DNA of 64,000 nucleotides from Gammaproteobacteria bacterium (GCA_029268385.1 JAQWPG010000001.1:1-64000); one strand, 5' to 3'. Shown: positions 43,937 to 55,962, numbered from the stretch's first letter. Made by a program: numbers and translations. The notes: a model not told the origin generated them from the sequence alone.

Positions 43937-46900
43937 AAAAAAGCTTTATACATCTTCATCTTCATAGCGAATATTCTATATCGGATAGCCTTATAAGAAT
44001 AAATAACTTGATAGAAAAAGTTTCTAATGATGGTTGCCCTTCAGTAGCAATTACTGATCATAATAATATTTTTTCTTTGGTAAAATTTTATAAATCAGCT
44101 ATTAAAAAAGGTGTTAAACCAATAATTGGAATCGAAGTTGATATGAAAAGCAGCAACTCTAAAAATGATTATTCTAGAGTTATACTACTTTGTAAAAATA
44201 TGACTGGTTTTTATAACCTGAGTAATCTTATAACTGATGCATATGTAAATCTTGATGAGGGGAATAAATTTTTAGTATCTAGCGAAGAACTTTCAAAAAG
44301 ATCAGACGGATTAATAGCGCTATCAGGAGGGATATATGGTGATTTGGCAAACGCAATAAGATCAGGAAAAAAAGACTTAATAGATACAAGTATAAATTAT
44401 TGGAAAAAGAATTTTCCCGAGAGTTTTTATATAGAAATTACTAGAACAGGTAAAGATTTTGAAGACGAGTATATTTCATATGCTAGGGAGATCTCTGAGA
44501 ATCATAATATTCCCCTAGTGGCATCTAATGATGTTCGATTTATCGATAAAAGCGATTACCAAGCGCATGAAGTAAGAGTATGTATTAATAACGGGAGTTA
44601 TTTAAAAGATGAAAAGAGAAATTCAGAATATACTGCAAACCAGTACTTTAAAACAAGCGAAGAAATGGAGGAATTATTTTCTGATATACCATCAGCAATT
44701 GAAAATTCTTTTGAGATAGCAAAAAGATGTAATGTACAACTTTCTCTAGGAAATATAGCAATGCCAATTTTTCCATTAGATGATGGACAAGATGAAAATG
44801 AATACTTTAATTCCTTAGTGGAGCAAAGTTTGAAAAAAAAAATCAGTGATGAGGATATTAAAAATAAAGAGCCTTATTTAAAGCGTATAAAAATTGAATT
44901 AGACGTTATTATTAAAATGGGATATTCAGGATATTTTTTGATTGTTTCAGATTTTGTAACTTGGGCAAAGAAAAACAGTATACCTGTTGGTCCTGGACGC
45001 GGATCTGGTGCAGGATCACTCGTTGCATATGTTTTAAATATTACGGACATAGACCCTATTAAATATGATTTATTATTTGAAAGGTTCTTAAATCCAGAGA
45101 GAGTATCTCTTCCAGATTTTGATATAGATTTTTGTATGGACAAAAGAGATAGTGTGATTGATTATGTCGCAAAAAAATATGGAAGAGATAAAGTTAGTCA
45201 AATAATTACATATGGAACTATGGCTGCAAAAGCTGTAGTTCGAGATGTCGGAAGAGTGCTTCAATTTCCATATCCTTTTGTCGATCAAATCGCAAAGTTA
45301 ATACCTTTTGAAATAGGCATTACCTTAACCAAGGCTCTTGAAGATAAAGAGCTAAAAAAACTATATAGTTCTGATGACGACGTGAAAGAAATTCTAGATA
45401 TGGCAATGATATTAGAGGGCTTGCCTAGAAACGCAGGTACGCATGCAGGCGGAATAGTAATTTCGCCAAAAGAACTTATAAATTATACTCCACTATACAG
45501 AGACACTTATAGTAGTTCTTTATTAACTCAGCTTGACAAAGACGATGTTGAAGAAATAGGATTAATAAAATTTGATTTTCTGGGATTAAGAACTCTAACT
45601 GTCATAGAAAATACCTTAAAAATAATCAATAGAAATAAACTTGCCGACGACCAATTTGATTTGGGAGAAATTCCTCTTGATGATGAAAAAACATTCCAAC
45701 TGTTGAGAGAACAAAAAACAAATGGTGTTTTTCAGTTAGAGTCACAAGGCTTAAAAGATATAATTAAAAGACTTAAGCCTGATAAATTTGACGATCTTGT
45801 TGCATTAGTGGCTTTATATAGACCGGGTCCATTACAATCTGGAATGGTTGACGACTTTATTGATAGAAAGAATGGGGCTAATGTTGAATACCTGCATCCA
45901 CTTATTGAGGATGTGCTAAGACCTACTTACGGTGTAATTTTGTATCAAGAACAAGTAATGAAAATAGCCCAAGTTTTAGCTGGCTATAGTTTAGGGTCAG
46001 CTGACATATTAAGAAGGGCAATGGGTAAAAAGAAATTTGATGAAATGAACCAGCAGCGAGAGATTTTCGTTAATGGCGCTATAAAAAACAAAGTTGATAA
46101 AAAGCAAGCTGAATATATTTTTGATCTGATGGAAAAATTTGCAGGTTATGGTTTTAATAAATCACATTCAGTGGCATATGCTTTAATAGCTTATCAAACA
46201 GCATATCTTAAATCTCATTTTAAAGAACCTTTTATTGCGGCAGTACTCTCAAGCGATATGGATAACACCGACAAAGTTGTTAGATTTGTAAAAGAATGCT
46301 CATATATGAATATTACTTTAAATCCACCAAATATTAATTTATCAAATTATTCGTTTAGTACAACAGAAGCCAACGAAATTGTTTATGGTCTTGGAGCTAT
46401 AAAAGGAGTGGGGAGCTCAATTATAGAAATAATTATTGAAGAGAGGAGCAAAAATGGAAATTTTAAAAGTTTGGATAATCTCTTGAAAAGGTGTGGCTCA
46501 AAAAAAATAAATAAGAGAATTATCGAGGCGTTGATAAAATCTGGTTCATTTGATGTTTTTGGCGAAACTAGATCTTCATTATTATCATCATATCCTGAGT
46601 CAATGAAGATGGCTGACCAAAATTCAAAAAATATCTCTCAAGGACAAATAGATATTTTTGGATTTTCTGAAGAAGACTCTAATGTTAAGTTAGAAAGAAT
46701 TGAAGAGTGGCCCAAAATAAAAAAATTATCTTTTGAAAGAGATGTTTTGGGGTTTTATTTAACAGGCCATCCAATTACAGAGTTTAAGAATGAAATAAAA
46801 GACATTATTAGTAATGATATCTACTCAGTCAAAAATAATTATAAAAATAATGGAAATAGAGGCGTGTCGTATAAAATTGCAGGTGTTATTAATAGCATTA

Positions 46901-47373
46901 GAATTAGGACAACAAGCACAAAAGATAAATTAGCTCAAATTAATCTTGGTGACGATACCGACAATATAGATGTAATAGCCAATAATAATCTTCTAAATGA
47001 ATCTATCAATAGAGATGAGATTGTAATTATAGAAGGGACGCTTAGATTGGATGATTATACTAATAGGTTGAGCTTCAGAGCTAAATCAATAAATACAATT
47101 GAAAACGCAAGAATTCTTTTAGCAACAGGAATTAAGTTCAAAGTTGTTAATGAAGAGGATTTGCCAGAATTAATAAACGAGCTTGAGTCATTATTCTCTG
47201 ATAGAGATAATAATGGCAAATGTATGGTAAGAATTGACTATATGACTTCAGGAATAACAAAATCCCTAGTTTTGGGTGAAAATTATAAAATATTGCCAAC
47301 TAATGATATAATTAACGGATTAATAAAACTTGATTGTATTGAAGATATAGAACTTATCTATTCCTCGATGTAA
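43933..47373 (+). CDS. dnaE: DNA polymerase III alpha subunit
   Basis: 1146 residues, near E. coli's 1160. An N-terminal PHP domain opens FIHLHLHSEYSISD and has AITDHNN. The polymerase core includes GPGRGSGAGSLVAY and the catalytic aspartates in PDFDIDF near residue 396. A helix-hairpin-helix region follows (IKGVGSSIIEII near 825), then an OB-fold and C-terminal clamp/tau-contact part. The QVDLFG-like clamp-binding motif reads QIDIFGF near 900. It is the replicative polymerase. accA follows after 18 bases. Confidence 0.96.
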   Translation: MKKSFIHLHLHSEYSISDSLIRINNLIEKVSNDGCPSVAITDHNNIFSLVKFYKSAIKKGVKPIIGIEVDMKSSNSKNDYSRVILLCKNMTGFYNLSNLITDAYVNLDEGNKFLVSSEELSKRSDGLIALSGGIYGDLANAIRSGKKDLIDTSINYWKKNFPESFYIEITRTGKDFEDEYISYAREISENHNIPLVASNDVRFIDKSDYQAHEVRVCINNGSYLKDEKRNSEYTANQYFKTSEEMEELFSDIPSAIENSFEIAKRCNVQLSLGNIAMPIFPLDDGQDENEYFNSLVEQSLKKKISDEDIKNKEPYLKRIKIELDVIIKMGYSGYFLIVSDFVTWAKKNSIPVGPGRGSGAGSLVAYVLNITDIDPIKYDLLFERFLNPERVSLPDFDIDFCMDKRDSVIDYVAKKYGRDKVSQIITYGTMAAKAVVRDVGRVLQFPYPFVDQIAKLIPFEIGITLTKALEDKELKKLYSSDDDVKEILDMAMILEGLPRNAGTHAGGIVISPKELINYTPLYRDTYSSSLLTQLDKDDVEEIGLIKFDFLGLRTLTVIENTLKIINRNKLADDQFDLGEIPLDDEKTFQLLREQKTNGVFQLESQGLKDIIKRLKPDKFDDLVALVALYRPGPLQSGMVDDFIDRKNGANVEYLHPLIEDVLRPTYGVILYQEQVMKIAQVLAGYSLGSADILRRAMGKKKFDEMNQQREIFVNGAIKNKVDKKQAEYIFDLMEKFAGYGFNKSHSVAYALIAYQTAYLKSHFKEPFIAAVLSSDMDNTDKVVRFVKECSYMNITLNPPNINLSNYSFSTTEANEIVYGLGAIKGVGSSIIEIIIEERSKNGNFKSLDNLLKRCGSKKINKRIIEALIKSGSFDVFGETRSSLLSSYPESMKMADQNSKNISQGQIDIFGFSEEDSNVKLERIEEWPKIKKLSFERDVLGFYLTGHPITEFKNEIKDIISNDIYSVKNNYKNNGNRGVSYKIAGVINSIRIRTTSTKDKLAQINLGDDTDNIDVIANNNLLNESINRDEIVIIEGTLRLDDYTNRLSFRAKSINTIENARILLATGIKFKVVNEEDLPELINELESLFSDRDNNGKCMVRIDYMTSGITKSLVLGENYKILPTNDIINGLIKLDCIEDIELIYSSM

Positions 47374-47391
47374 ATATTTTAAGGTACCGAG

Positions 47392-48336
47392 ATGCTAGAA
47401 TTTGAAAAACCTATAAAAAATTTAGAAGATAAAATAGAAGAGCTTAGAAACATCGGCTCGGATGGGCAAGTAAATATTATTGAAGAAATAAATGTACTTC
47501 AAAAAAAATGTAATATTTTAATAAAAGATATTTATAGTAATCTTACACCATGGCAAATTACACAAATCGCACGTCATCCTGACAGGCCTTATACGTTAGA
47601 CTATATAAATTTAATATTTAAAAATTTTCATGAGCTCCATGGTGACAGGGCTTATGCTGATGACAATGCAATCGTAGCTGGCATTGCTCAGTATCAAGAA
47701 ACATCTGTAGCTGTAATTGGACATCAAAAAGGAAGAGGTACTAATGATAAAATTAAAAGGAATTTCGGCATGGCTAAGCCGGAAGGTTTTAGAAAAGCTT
47801 TAAGAGTCATGAAGCTTGCAGAAAGATTTAATATGCCAATCATAACATTTGTAGATACACCTGGAGCATATCCAGGCATTGATGCTGAAGAAAGAGGGCA
47901 AAGTGAAGCAATAGCAAATAATCTCTTAGAAATGTCAAACTTATCTGTGCCAATTTTATCATATGTTATCGGCGAGGGAGGTTCAGGGGGAGCACTTGCG
48001 ATAGGCGTATGCGACCATTTATCAATGCTAGAATATAGTATATATTCTGTTATATCACCGGAAGGATGCGCATCTATATTATGGAAATCACCAGAAAATG
48101 CTCATTTAGCTGCTGAAGCTATGTGCATTACAGCTGACAATCTATTAAAACTTAAGTTAATAGATGAGCAAATATCTGAACCATTGGGAGGTGCACACAG
48201 AAATATTTCCAAGGTAAGCAAAGATATTTCGCAGTCAATAGCTAAGAATTTATCAATATACCATGCGATGGACCCAAGAGTTCTTGTTAAAAACAGAAAA
48301 GATAAATTAGAATCTGTAGGGTATTATCAAGAATAA
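47392..48336 (+). CDS. accA: acetyl-CoA carboxylase carboxyltransferase alpha subunit
   Basis: 314 residues, normal. ARHPDRPYTLDYI, FHELHGDRAYADD, GHQKGRGT, FVDTPGAYPGIDAEERGQ and GEGGSGGALAIG are all conserved. With AccD it transfers carboxyl from biotin to acetyl-CoA, giving malonyl-CoA for fatty acids. It keeps the conserved order dnaE-accA-tilS; tilS begins 1 base after its stop. Confidence 0.97.
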   Translation: MLEFEKPIKNLEDKIEELRNIGSDGQVNIIEEINVLQKKCNILIKDIYSNLTPWQITQIARHPDRPYTLDYINLIFKNFHELHGDRAYADDNAIVAGIAQYQETSVAVIGHQKGRGTNDKIKRNFGMAKPEGFRKALRVMKLAERFNMPIITFVDTPGAYPGIDAEERGQSEAIANNLLEMSNLSVPILSYVIGEGGSGGALAIGVCDHLSMLEYSIYSVISPEGCASILWKSPENAHLAAEAMCITADNLLKLKLIDEQISEPLGGAHRNISKVSKDISQSIAKNLSIYHAMDPRVLVKNRKDKLESVGYYQE

Positions 48337-48337
48337 A

Positions 48338-49609
48338 ATGGAAGCGCCAGATTTTGATTTAGAAAACCTATTTTCAATTTTTGAAAATTCTATTACAGAT
48401 AAAATTGAATCAAAAAATTATGATGAATTTCTCATAGCATATAGTGGAGGAATAGATTCTACAGCCTTATTATATTTCTCAAAAAAAATTGCAAGAAAAT
48501 TAGATAAAAAAATTAAAGCTATACATGTTAACCATAACTTAAATAAAGAATCAATTGAGTGGGAAAAACACTGTAGTAATTTTTGTAAAGATATTGAGGT
48601 TCCACTAATAATTAAAAACTTAAATATAGTCATGCATAAAGGAGATAGCATTGAGGAAATCGCTAGAAAAGATCGCTATAAATCTATTTGTGATGAAATA
48701 AATATTAAGACAGTAATGATGACTGCTCATCATATGGAAGATCAAGCAGAAACTTTTTTATATCAACTATTGCGCGGAGCTGGAGCGAAAGGTTTATCTT
48801 CAATGCCAGAAATAAAAAAATATAATAATGGATACCACATTAGACCATTTATAAAATTTAGTAAAAAAAATTTGGAAAATATTGTTCAACATAGTAACTT
48901 GGACTATGTCTTCGATACTTCTAATAACGATATAAATTTTTCAAGAAACTTTATTAGAAAAAGCATTTTCCCAATTATAGAAAAAAAGTGGCCTAGCTAC
49001 GCCTCAACAATTTCTAGATCAGCAAATAACTTATCTGAGCTTGTTAAATTAAATGATGATTTAGCTAAAATCGATATTAAAGAATATCTGTTAGAAGATA
49101 TCAATAAAATAAATTTGAATGTTAAAAATTTAGATAGTTATAGGTTTAATAATGTTATTAGATTTTGGATAAAGAAAAATAACTTTAGAATGCCATCTTT
49201 GAGTCAAATAGAATCTATTTATAGAGATGTTTTTTTAGCTGGAAAAGATAAGTCTCCATTCTTTAAATGTTCTGAATATGAAATTAGGAGATTTAATGAT
49301 TGTGTAGAGATCATGAGCCCCCTAACCAAACATGATTCTTCAAAAGTATATTTGTGGGAATTTAAAAAAAATTTAGTTATCACTTGTTTGTCTATAAATT
49401 TAAGTTGGGACAACTTAGAAGATAAATTAGGCTTTAAGGTAAATAGAAATGTTGAAGTAAAGTTTAGAAAGACTGGCGAAAATATTCAAATAGGTGATTC
49501 AGGAAAAAGTTTAAAAGACTTTATGAGAGAGAATAAAGTTCCTCCGTGGATGAGAGACAGAACTCCGTTAATATATATTGATAATGAGCTAAAATTTATA
49601 TGGAAATAA
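48338..49609 (+). CDS. tilS: tRNA(Ile)-lysidine synthase
   Basis: 423 residues. The PP-loop ATPase motif is AYSGGIDSTALL near 33-44, with HVNHNLN and TAHHMEDQAETFLYQLLRG downstream. The C-terminal part has the linker and the domain ending in KVPPWMRDRTPLIY. It changes C34 to lysidine in the CAU tRNA-Ile so that AUA is read as isoleucine, a heavily used codon in an AT-rich genome. It is the last gene of the rnhB-dnaE-accA-tilS run. Confidence 0.95.
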   Translation: MEAPDFDLENLFSIFENSITDKIESKNYDEFLIAYSGGIDSTALLYFSKKIARKLDKKIKAIHVNHNLNKESIEWEKHCSNFCKDIEVPLIIKNLNIVMHKGDSIEEIARKDRYKSICDEINIKTVMMTAHHMEDQAETFLYQLLRGAGAKGLSSMPEIKKYNNGYHIRPFIKFSKKNLENIVQHSNLDYVFDTSNNDINFSRNFIRKSIFPIIEKKWPSYASTISRSANNLSELVKLNDDLAKIDIKEYLLEDINKINLNVKNLDSYRFNNVIRFWIKKNNFRMPSLSQIESIYRDVFLAGKDKSPFFKCSEYEIRRFNDCVEIMSPLTKHDSSKVYLWEFKKNLVITCLSINLSWDNLEDKLGFKVNRNVEVKFRKTGENIQIGDSGKSLKDFMRENKVPPWMRDRTPLIYIDNELKFIWK

Positions 49610-49646
49610 ATGCTAAAATATTATTTAAAATTAAGTAATAATTATA

Positions 49647-49838
49647 TTATTTGTTTGTATTAATTTTAAATGGTAAGTATAAAGGACACCATCCAAGTAT
49701 TCCTGTGATTACCGGCACTAATCCTATGAAACCCCATAACTGCGCTTCTAATGGAGAAATAACTCCAATATAAAATATCAAAAAACCTACAAATACTCTA
49801 ATTAATCTTTCAAATTTACCTACATTTATACAAAACAT
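49647..49838 (-). CDS. DUF2892 family inner membrane protein
   Basis: 63 residues. After the start (KFERLIRVFVGFLIF) two membrane segments follow, then the GWCPLYLPF ending that typifies DUF2892 (related to the membrane part of YgaP). The function of stand-alone members is unknown. It lies alone on the minus strand between tilS and pyrG, the only gene in that 367-base gap. Its conserved motifs make it a real gene despite the small size. Confidence 0.82.
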   Translation of the reverse strand: MFCINVGKFERLIRVFVGFLIFYIGVISPLEAQLWGFIGLVPVITGILGWCPLYLPFKINTNK

Positions 49839-49934
49839 TCACTGCACCTTATTATTGAATCATTATTAATATTACATGAATAATTTTTTTTTGGAATTAT
49901 TAATTTATTGATAAATTGTAGAATATAATAATAT

Positions 49935-49962
49935 TTGATAAACTATATTCCCGTCTTATATT
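49935..49962 (+). promoter_or_regulatory. candidate pyrG promoter
   Basis: TTGATA at 49935-49940 (5 of 6 matches to the -35 consensus) and TATATT at 49957-49962 (5 of 6 to the -10) are 16 bases apart. This is the best sigma-70-like promoter seen in the window. It would start transcription near 49969, about 8 bases before the pyrG GTG. Confidence 0.55.
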
Positions 49963-49976
49963 ACTTTTATTTTAGT

Positions 49977-51596
49977 GTGACAAAATACATATTTATTACT
50001 GGTGGCGTTGTATCATCTCTTGGAAAAGGGATAGTGGCAGCTTCTTTAGGGTCTATACTTGAATCTAGAAATCTAAGTGTTTCTGTCATTAAGCTTGATC
50101 CATATATTAATGTAGACCCAGGTACAATGAGCCCTTCGCAGCACGGAGAAGTTTTTGTGACTCATGATGGTGCAGAAACTGATTTAGATTTAGGACATTA
50201 TGAGAGATTTGTAAATTACAAAACCAACAAGTCAAGCAATTATACGACTGGTCAAATATATGACATTGTTTTAAAAAGGGAAAGAAAAGGCGAGTATCTT
50301 GGAAGCACAGTTCAAGTTATACCACATATTACTGATGAAATTATCCTCAATATAAAGAAAGGGTCTTTTGATAAAGATATTTGTATTGTAGAGATTGGAG
50401 GAACAGTTGGAGATATAGAATCTCTTCCATTTATAGAAGCTATTAGACAAATGGGGGTTGAATACGGTAGAGAACTTGTAAGTTACATACATTTAACTCT
50501 AGTACCTTATATAAGAGCAGCCAATGAAATAAAAACCAAACCTACACAACACTCTGTGAAAGAATTAAGGTCTATTGGTATTCAGCCAGATATTTTAGTG
50601 TGTAGATCTGAAAAAGATATTAGTGATCATGATAAGAAAAAAATTGCATTATTTACAAACGTTGAGGCAAAAGCAGTAATTAATTCAATAGATGTAGATG
50701 ATATATATGAAGTTCCCTTGATACTTCACAATCAAGGCTTGGATGACATCATAGTTAAGAAATTGAATCTATCTTGTGATAAAACATCACTTTCGGCGTG
50801 GGAAGAATACAAAAATAAAAGAAATAATATTAAAAACAAAATTAATATAAAAATTATTGCAAAATATGGAAATTATACTGAGTCATATAAATCACTTAAT
50901 GAAGCGATTAAACATGCTGGAGTTCATTCAGGAGTTGATATTAATATAGATTATGTGGACGCTGAAAAGCTAAATGACAAGGATCATTCGTCTTTAGCAA
51001 ATGCAGGCGGAATAATTGTTCCAGGTGGTTTTGGAGGGAGAGGAATCGAAGGAAAAATAAATGCCATAAAGTACGCTAGAGAAAATAAAGTACCTTTTTT
51101 AGGAATATGCTTGGGAATGCAAGCCGCAGTAATAGAGTTTTCAAGAAATGTGTGTAAGTTAAAAAATGCAAACAGCACAGAATTTGATAAAGAAACTAAG
51201 TATCCGGTTATTGGTTTAATAGAGGAGTGGTTGGATAATACGGGATCAGTAGAATATCGTGATATAAACTCAAACATTGGTGGTACAATGAGGCTTGGAG
51301 AACAAGAGTGTGCTCTAGAAAAAGAGTCAAACGCTTATAATGCATATAATATGAGTTCAATTTTTGAAAGGCATCGTCATAGGTTTGAATTTAATAATGA
51401 ATATAAGAGTTTACTAGAGGAGAATGGTTTAATTATATCTGGGAAATCAATTGACGGAACGTTGGTGGAAGTAATTGAGTTGAAAAACCATCCTTGGTTC
51501 TTGGGTTGTCAATTTCATCCAGAATTCACTTCTAAGCCAATTAAAGGCCATCCTTTATTCGAAGCTTTTGTTAAATCAATAAGAGATAATAAATGA
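49977..51596 (+). CDS. pyrG: CTP synthase
   Basis: 539 residues from the GTG at 49977. This start gives [18 protein letters not shown], matching the family N-terminus; a longer frame from 49935 would add residues coded by the promoter itself. The amidoligase domain contains [15 protein letters not shown] and the [13 protein letters not shown] segment; the glutaminase domain has the nucleophile in LGICLGMQ and QFHPEF. It makes CTP from UTP and glutamine. No Shine-Dalgarno site is visible before the GTG. kdsA starts on its stop codon (ATGA). Confidence 0.96.
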   Translation: MTKYIFITGGVVSSLGKGIVAASLGSILESRNLSVSVIKLDPYINVDPGTMSPSQHGEVFVTHDGAETDLDLGHYERFVNYKTNKSSNYTTGQIYDIVLKRERKGEYLGSTVQVIPHITDEIILNIKKGSFDKDICIVEIGGTVGDIESLPFIEAIRQMGVEYGRELVSYIHLTLVPYIRAANEIKTKPTQHSVKELRSIGIQPDILVCRSEKDISDHDKKKIALFTNVEAKAVINSIDVDDIYEVPLILHNQGLDDIIVKKLNLSCDKTSLSAWEEYKNKRNNIKNKINIKIIAKYGNYTESYKSLNEAIKHAGVHSGVDINIDYVDAEKLNDKDHSSLANAGGIIVPGGFGGRGIEGKINAIKYARENKVPFLGICLGMQAAVIEFSRNVCKLKNANSTEFDKETKYPVIGLIEEWLDNTGSVEYRDINSNIGGTMRLGEQECALEKESNAYNAYNMSSIFERHRHRFEFNNEYKSLLEENGLIISGKSIDGTLVEVIELKNHPWFLGCQFHPEFTSKPIKGHPLFEAFVKSIRDNK

Positions 51597-52405
51597 ACAA
51601 AAAATTTGATTTTAATAAAGATAGAAAAAATTGTTTTTTTTTAATAGCAGGCCCTTGTGTTATTGAAAGTGAAAAAATAAATTTTAGTACAGCTGAAAAA
51701 CTAAAAGAAATTACAGAAAAGCATTCAATCCCATTCATATTTAAGTCGTCACTATACAAGGCTAACAGAACATCTAATGATGCATATAGCGGTATTGGTT
51801 ATTCAAAAGGCTTGGAAATATTAAATAAAATTAAATCTGAATTAGATTTAATGATTTTAACAGATGTTCATGAGGACTCTCCACTAGATGAAATAGCAGA
51901 CATTGTTGACGTATTACAAACACCAGCTTTCTTGTGTAGACAAACAAACTTTATTAAAAATGTAGTATCTTACAATATTCCGGTAAATATAAAAAAAGGT
52001 CAATTTTTGTCGCCTTGGGAGATGAGTAATGTTGTTGATAAAGCAAAGTCGACAGGCAATAATGATATAATGGTTTGCGAGAGAGGTTTTAGTTTTGGTT
52101 ATAATAATTTAATATCTGATATGAGGTCTTTAGTTATTATGAGAGAAACTAATTGCCCTGTAGTTTTTGATGCAACCCATTCAACTCAATTACCAGGTTT
52201 AAATAAGAATAGTTCAAGCGGGCAAAGTCAATTTATTGCTCCATTAGCAAGAGCAGCCATCTCTGTTGGAATATCAGGAATATTTATGGAAACTCATCCA
52301 GATCCTAAAAATGCTTTGTGTGACGGTATGAATTCTTTACATTTGGATGCAATTGAGAAAATATTAATAACCCTAAAAAAAATTGATGCGGCTTCAAAAG
52401 AATAA
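51593..52405 (+). CDS. kdsA: 3-deoxy-8-phosphooctulonate (KDO-8-P) synthase
   Basis: 270 residues. [36 protein letters not shown]-like [21 protein letters not shown] and METHPDP are diagnostic. It condenses PEP with arabinose-5-phosphate to make KDO-8-P for the LPS core. PEP comes from enolase, whose gene follows after 51 bases. It keeps the gammaproteobacterial order pyrG-kdsA-eno. Confidence 0.96.
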   Translation: MNKKFDFNKDRKNCFFLIAGPCVIESEKINFSTAEKLKEITEKHSIPFIFKSSLYKANRTSNDAYSGIGYSKGLEILNKIKSELDLMILTDVHEDSPLDEIADIVDVLQTPAFLCRQTNFIKNVVSYNIPVNIKKGQFLSPWEMSNVVDKAKSTGNNDIMVCERGFSFGYNNLISDMRSLVIMRETNCPVVFDATHSTQLPGLNKNSSSGQSQFIAPLARAAISVGISGIFMETHPDPKNALCDGMNSLHLDAIEKILITLKKIDAASKE

Positions 52406-52441
52406 ATTTATACTTATTCATCGATTGTATGGCATCTTTAA

Positions 52442-53743
<1,302 letters not shown>

Positions 53744-53744
53744 A

Positions 53745-54014
53745 ATGAATAAAGTAATTTTAATATTATCTTTTATCTTAATTATTTTACTTTTTAAGTT
53801 CGCCTTGGGTGATGCAAGTTATAAAGAATACAGAGACCTAAAAAAAGAAGTTACTAATCTTGAGGAGAAAAATTCTAAATTTAAAGAAAAGATTAAATTA
53901 ATAAAATATGAAATTGAGAATTTAAAAACAGGTTTAAGTGTGATAGAAGAGAAAGCAAGGAATGAACTAGGCTTAATAAAAGAGAAAGAAACATTTTATC
54001 AAATCTTAAAATAA
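53745..54014 (+). CDS. ftsB: cell division protein FtsB
   Basis: 89 residues: one N-terminal membrane segment (about 4-21), then a leucine-zipper-like coiled coil (DLKKEVTNLEEKNSKFKEKI) and the DivIC/FtsB ending with IEEKARNELGLIKEKETFYQ. It bridges FtsQ and FtsL in the divisome. The position between eno and ispD is the conserved one. Its stop overlaps the ispD start by one base (TAATG). Confidence 0.92.
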   Translation: MNKVILILSFILIILLFKFALGDASYKEYRDLKKEVTNLEEKNSKFKEKIKLIKYEIENLKTGLSVIEEKARNELGLIKEKETFYQILK

Positions 54015-54805
54015 TGAATGATAAGTTAAAAAATAACGCTGAACTTTTTTGCATAATACCAGCAGCAGGAAAGAGTACAAGATACAAGAAATCAAATAAA
54101 ATTTTTGAATGTATAGAAGAAGAGCTAGATATTTTAAATGCTTCTATATTAAACATTAATAATTTAGGTGTAGTAAAAAAAACTTTTGTTGGATATGATG
54201 ATTCCTCTAAAGAAACTAGTGACTTTAAAGATATAATCCAGTCCGATTTAGATCAAGACACCTCCCTAGAATCAAAAAATGCAAAAAAATTATTTAAAAA
54301 AATTGAATTAGTTAAAGGGGGGCGAACAAGACAAGATACCGTTTTCAATTGCATGCAACATATAAAAGATAATTTTGATAACACTGATGATACGTGGGTT
54401 ATTGTTCACGATGCAGCACGACCATGTATATTTCCTTATGAAAATTTAGAATTTATTAATAAAACTATAGAATGCGATACCTCCAGTATTATGGCTATAC
54501 CAATCTCTGATACAATTAAAAAAATTGATGGTAATTCAACAATCGACAAAACAGTACCAAGAGAAAATTTATGGCTGGCACAAACACCCCAAATGTTTAA
54601 ATTTAATATTTTATATGACTCATTAAAACACTGTCATGATAATAATATTACTGTAACAGATGATAGCCAGGCTCTTGAGGTGCTAGGACATAAATGTAGA
54701 ATACATATCGGCAAACCATATAACTATAAAATAACTTACGAAAGCGATATGGCTTATATGAAATGTATTTATGAGTATATGAGTAAATACTATGAAAAGG
54801 GGTAA
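54014..54805 (+). CDS. ispD: 2-C-methyl-D-erythritol 4-phosphate cytidylyltransferase
   Basis: 263 residues, about 25 longer than E. coli IspD because of an acidic insertion near residues 65-95. IIPAAGKSTRYK is the CTP-binding start; KGGRTRQDTVFN, VHDAARPC and TDDSQALE follow. It makes CDP-methylerythritol in the MEP pathway. It is followed at 6 bases by ispF, which acts two steps later. Confidence 0.95.
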   Translation: MNDKLKNNAELFCIIPAAGKSTRYKKSNKIFECIEEELDILNASILNINNLGVVKKTFVGYDDSSKETSDFKDIIQSDLDQDTSLESKNAKKLFKKIELVKGGRTRQDTVFNCMQHIKDNFDNTDDTWVIVHDAARPCIFPYENLEFINKTIECDTSSIMAIPISDTIKKIDGNSTIDKTVPRENLWLAQTPQMFKFNILYDSLKHCHDNNITVTDDSQALEVLGHKCRIHIGKPYNYKITYESDMAYMKCIYEYMSKYYEKG

Positions 54806-54811
54806 ACTAGT

Positions 54812-55285
54812 ATGATAAAAATTGGTCAAGGATATGATTCGCATAGGTTGCAAGATGGCGAATTTATTATTATTGGTGGTATTAAAATTAAATCAAAAAG
54901 ATCTATAGTAGCTCATTCTGACGGAGATATTTTAATACATGCCATATGTGATGCGCTCCTAGGTGCATCTGGCAAAGGTGACATGGGATTATATTTTGAT
55001 TCCTCGGAAAAATATAAAAATAAAGATAGCTCATACTTTCTTGATGAAATAGTAAAGATGATAAGTAAAGATGGATATCAAATAGTTAATATAGATGCAA
55101 CAGTAGTTACTGAGGAACCTCCAATTTCAAAACATGCAAATAAAATACAAAAAAATCTTAGTAGCCTTATAAAAATCAATAGGGAGCAAATAAATATCAA
55201 ATCAAAGTCTAATGATAAATTAGGGTATATTGGAAGACATGAAGGGATAGAAGTGCATGCTTCGGTACTATTAGAAAAAAAATGA
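54812..55285 (+). CDS. ispF: 2-C-methyl-D-erythritol 2,4-cyclodiphosphate synthase
   Basis: 157 residues, the E. coli length. GQGYDSHRL (zinc Asp and His), AHSDGDILIHAICDALLGA and the C-terminal GYIGRHEGIEVHA are diagnostic. It cyclises CDP-ME-2-phosphate to MEcPP. No fusion with IspD, which occurs in some other bacteria. tsaB starts within its last codon and stop (ATGA). Confidence 0.96.
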   Translation: MIKIGQGYDSHRLQDGEFIIIGGIKIKSKRSIVAHSDGDILIHAICDALLGASGKGDMGLYFDSSEKYKNKDSSYFLDEIVKMISKDGYQIVNIDATVVTEEPPISKHANKIQKNLSSLIKINREQINIKSKSNDKLGYIGRHEGIEVHASVLLEKK

Positions 55286-55962
55286 TTTTATTCATAAATA
55301 CTGCATTTGATAAAACTGTTCTGGCCTTAAAAAAAAATAAAAAACTTTTTGTAGAAGAGATTAATGAAGATACAAAAATATCACAGAAATTAGTAGAGCA
55401 AATAGACATAATTTTAAAAAAAGCTGGTGCAAAAAAAAAGGATATTAAAATAATAGGTTTTAATAGCGGGCCTGGAAATTTTACAAGTTTAAGAGTCTCA
55501 TTAACTTTTATTAAAGCTATGTCATATTATTTAAATATACCTGTAGTAACATTAAATTCTTTTCAAGTTTTAGCGCTATCAAATTTAGATAAAAGTTATA
55601 CCAATCCAATAATAGTTTCTATTGATGCTAGGATGAATGAGATTTTTTGGGTTAGGTATAGAAATTATTCTGAAATCATATCTTATAATGAAAATTATAA
55701 TTTGAGCTCAGAATCAGAACTTTATGAAAAAAACAATTTAGGTAATGATCAATTAACGCTAGTAAAAAATAATAGAAACATTTTAAATGCTGACGAAAAA
55801 AATCAGTTAATATTTGATAAAATCATTATTGATAATAAAAACAACTTAGGAAATATATTTTCTTTTATCGAGTATTCTTTAAGTAAAAATTTAGAGAAAA
55901 ATATTGATAAGGTAAATTTACTATACGTAAGAAATGATGTTGCAAAAAAGAAGCATGAATAA
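55282..55962 (+). CDS. tsaB: tRNA threonylcarbamoyladenosine biosynthesis protein TsaB
   Basis: 226 residues. The ASKHA-fold start ILFINTAFDKTVLAL and GFNSGPGNFTSLRVSLTFIKAM are typical of TsaB. Compared with YgjD/TsaD it lacks the metal-binding histidines, as expected. With TsaC, TsaD and TsaE it forms t6A37 in tRNAs reading ANN codons, which abound in this AT-rich genome. It is followed by miaA, another A37 modification gene, overlapping by 8 bases. Confidence 0.88.
   Translation: MILFINTAFDKTVLALKKNKKLFVEEINEDTKISQKLVEQIDIILKKAGAKKKDIKIIGFNSGPGNFTSLRVSLTFIKAMSYYLNIPVVTLNSFQVLALSNLDKSYTNPIIVSIDARMNEIFWVRYRNYSEIISYNENYNLSSESELYEKNNLGNDQLTLVKNNRNILNADEKNQLIFDKIIIDNKNNLGNIFSFIEYSLSKNLEKNIDKVNLLYVRNDVAKKKHE

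Noticed and set aside
47373-48336. Antisense and shadow frames over dnaE, accA, glnD, purA and others as genes
   Set aside because: They lie opposite or inside well-identified genes, show no family motifs and lack ribosome-binding sites; AT-rich coding regions often give such open frames.
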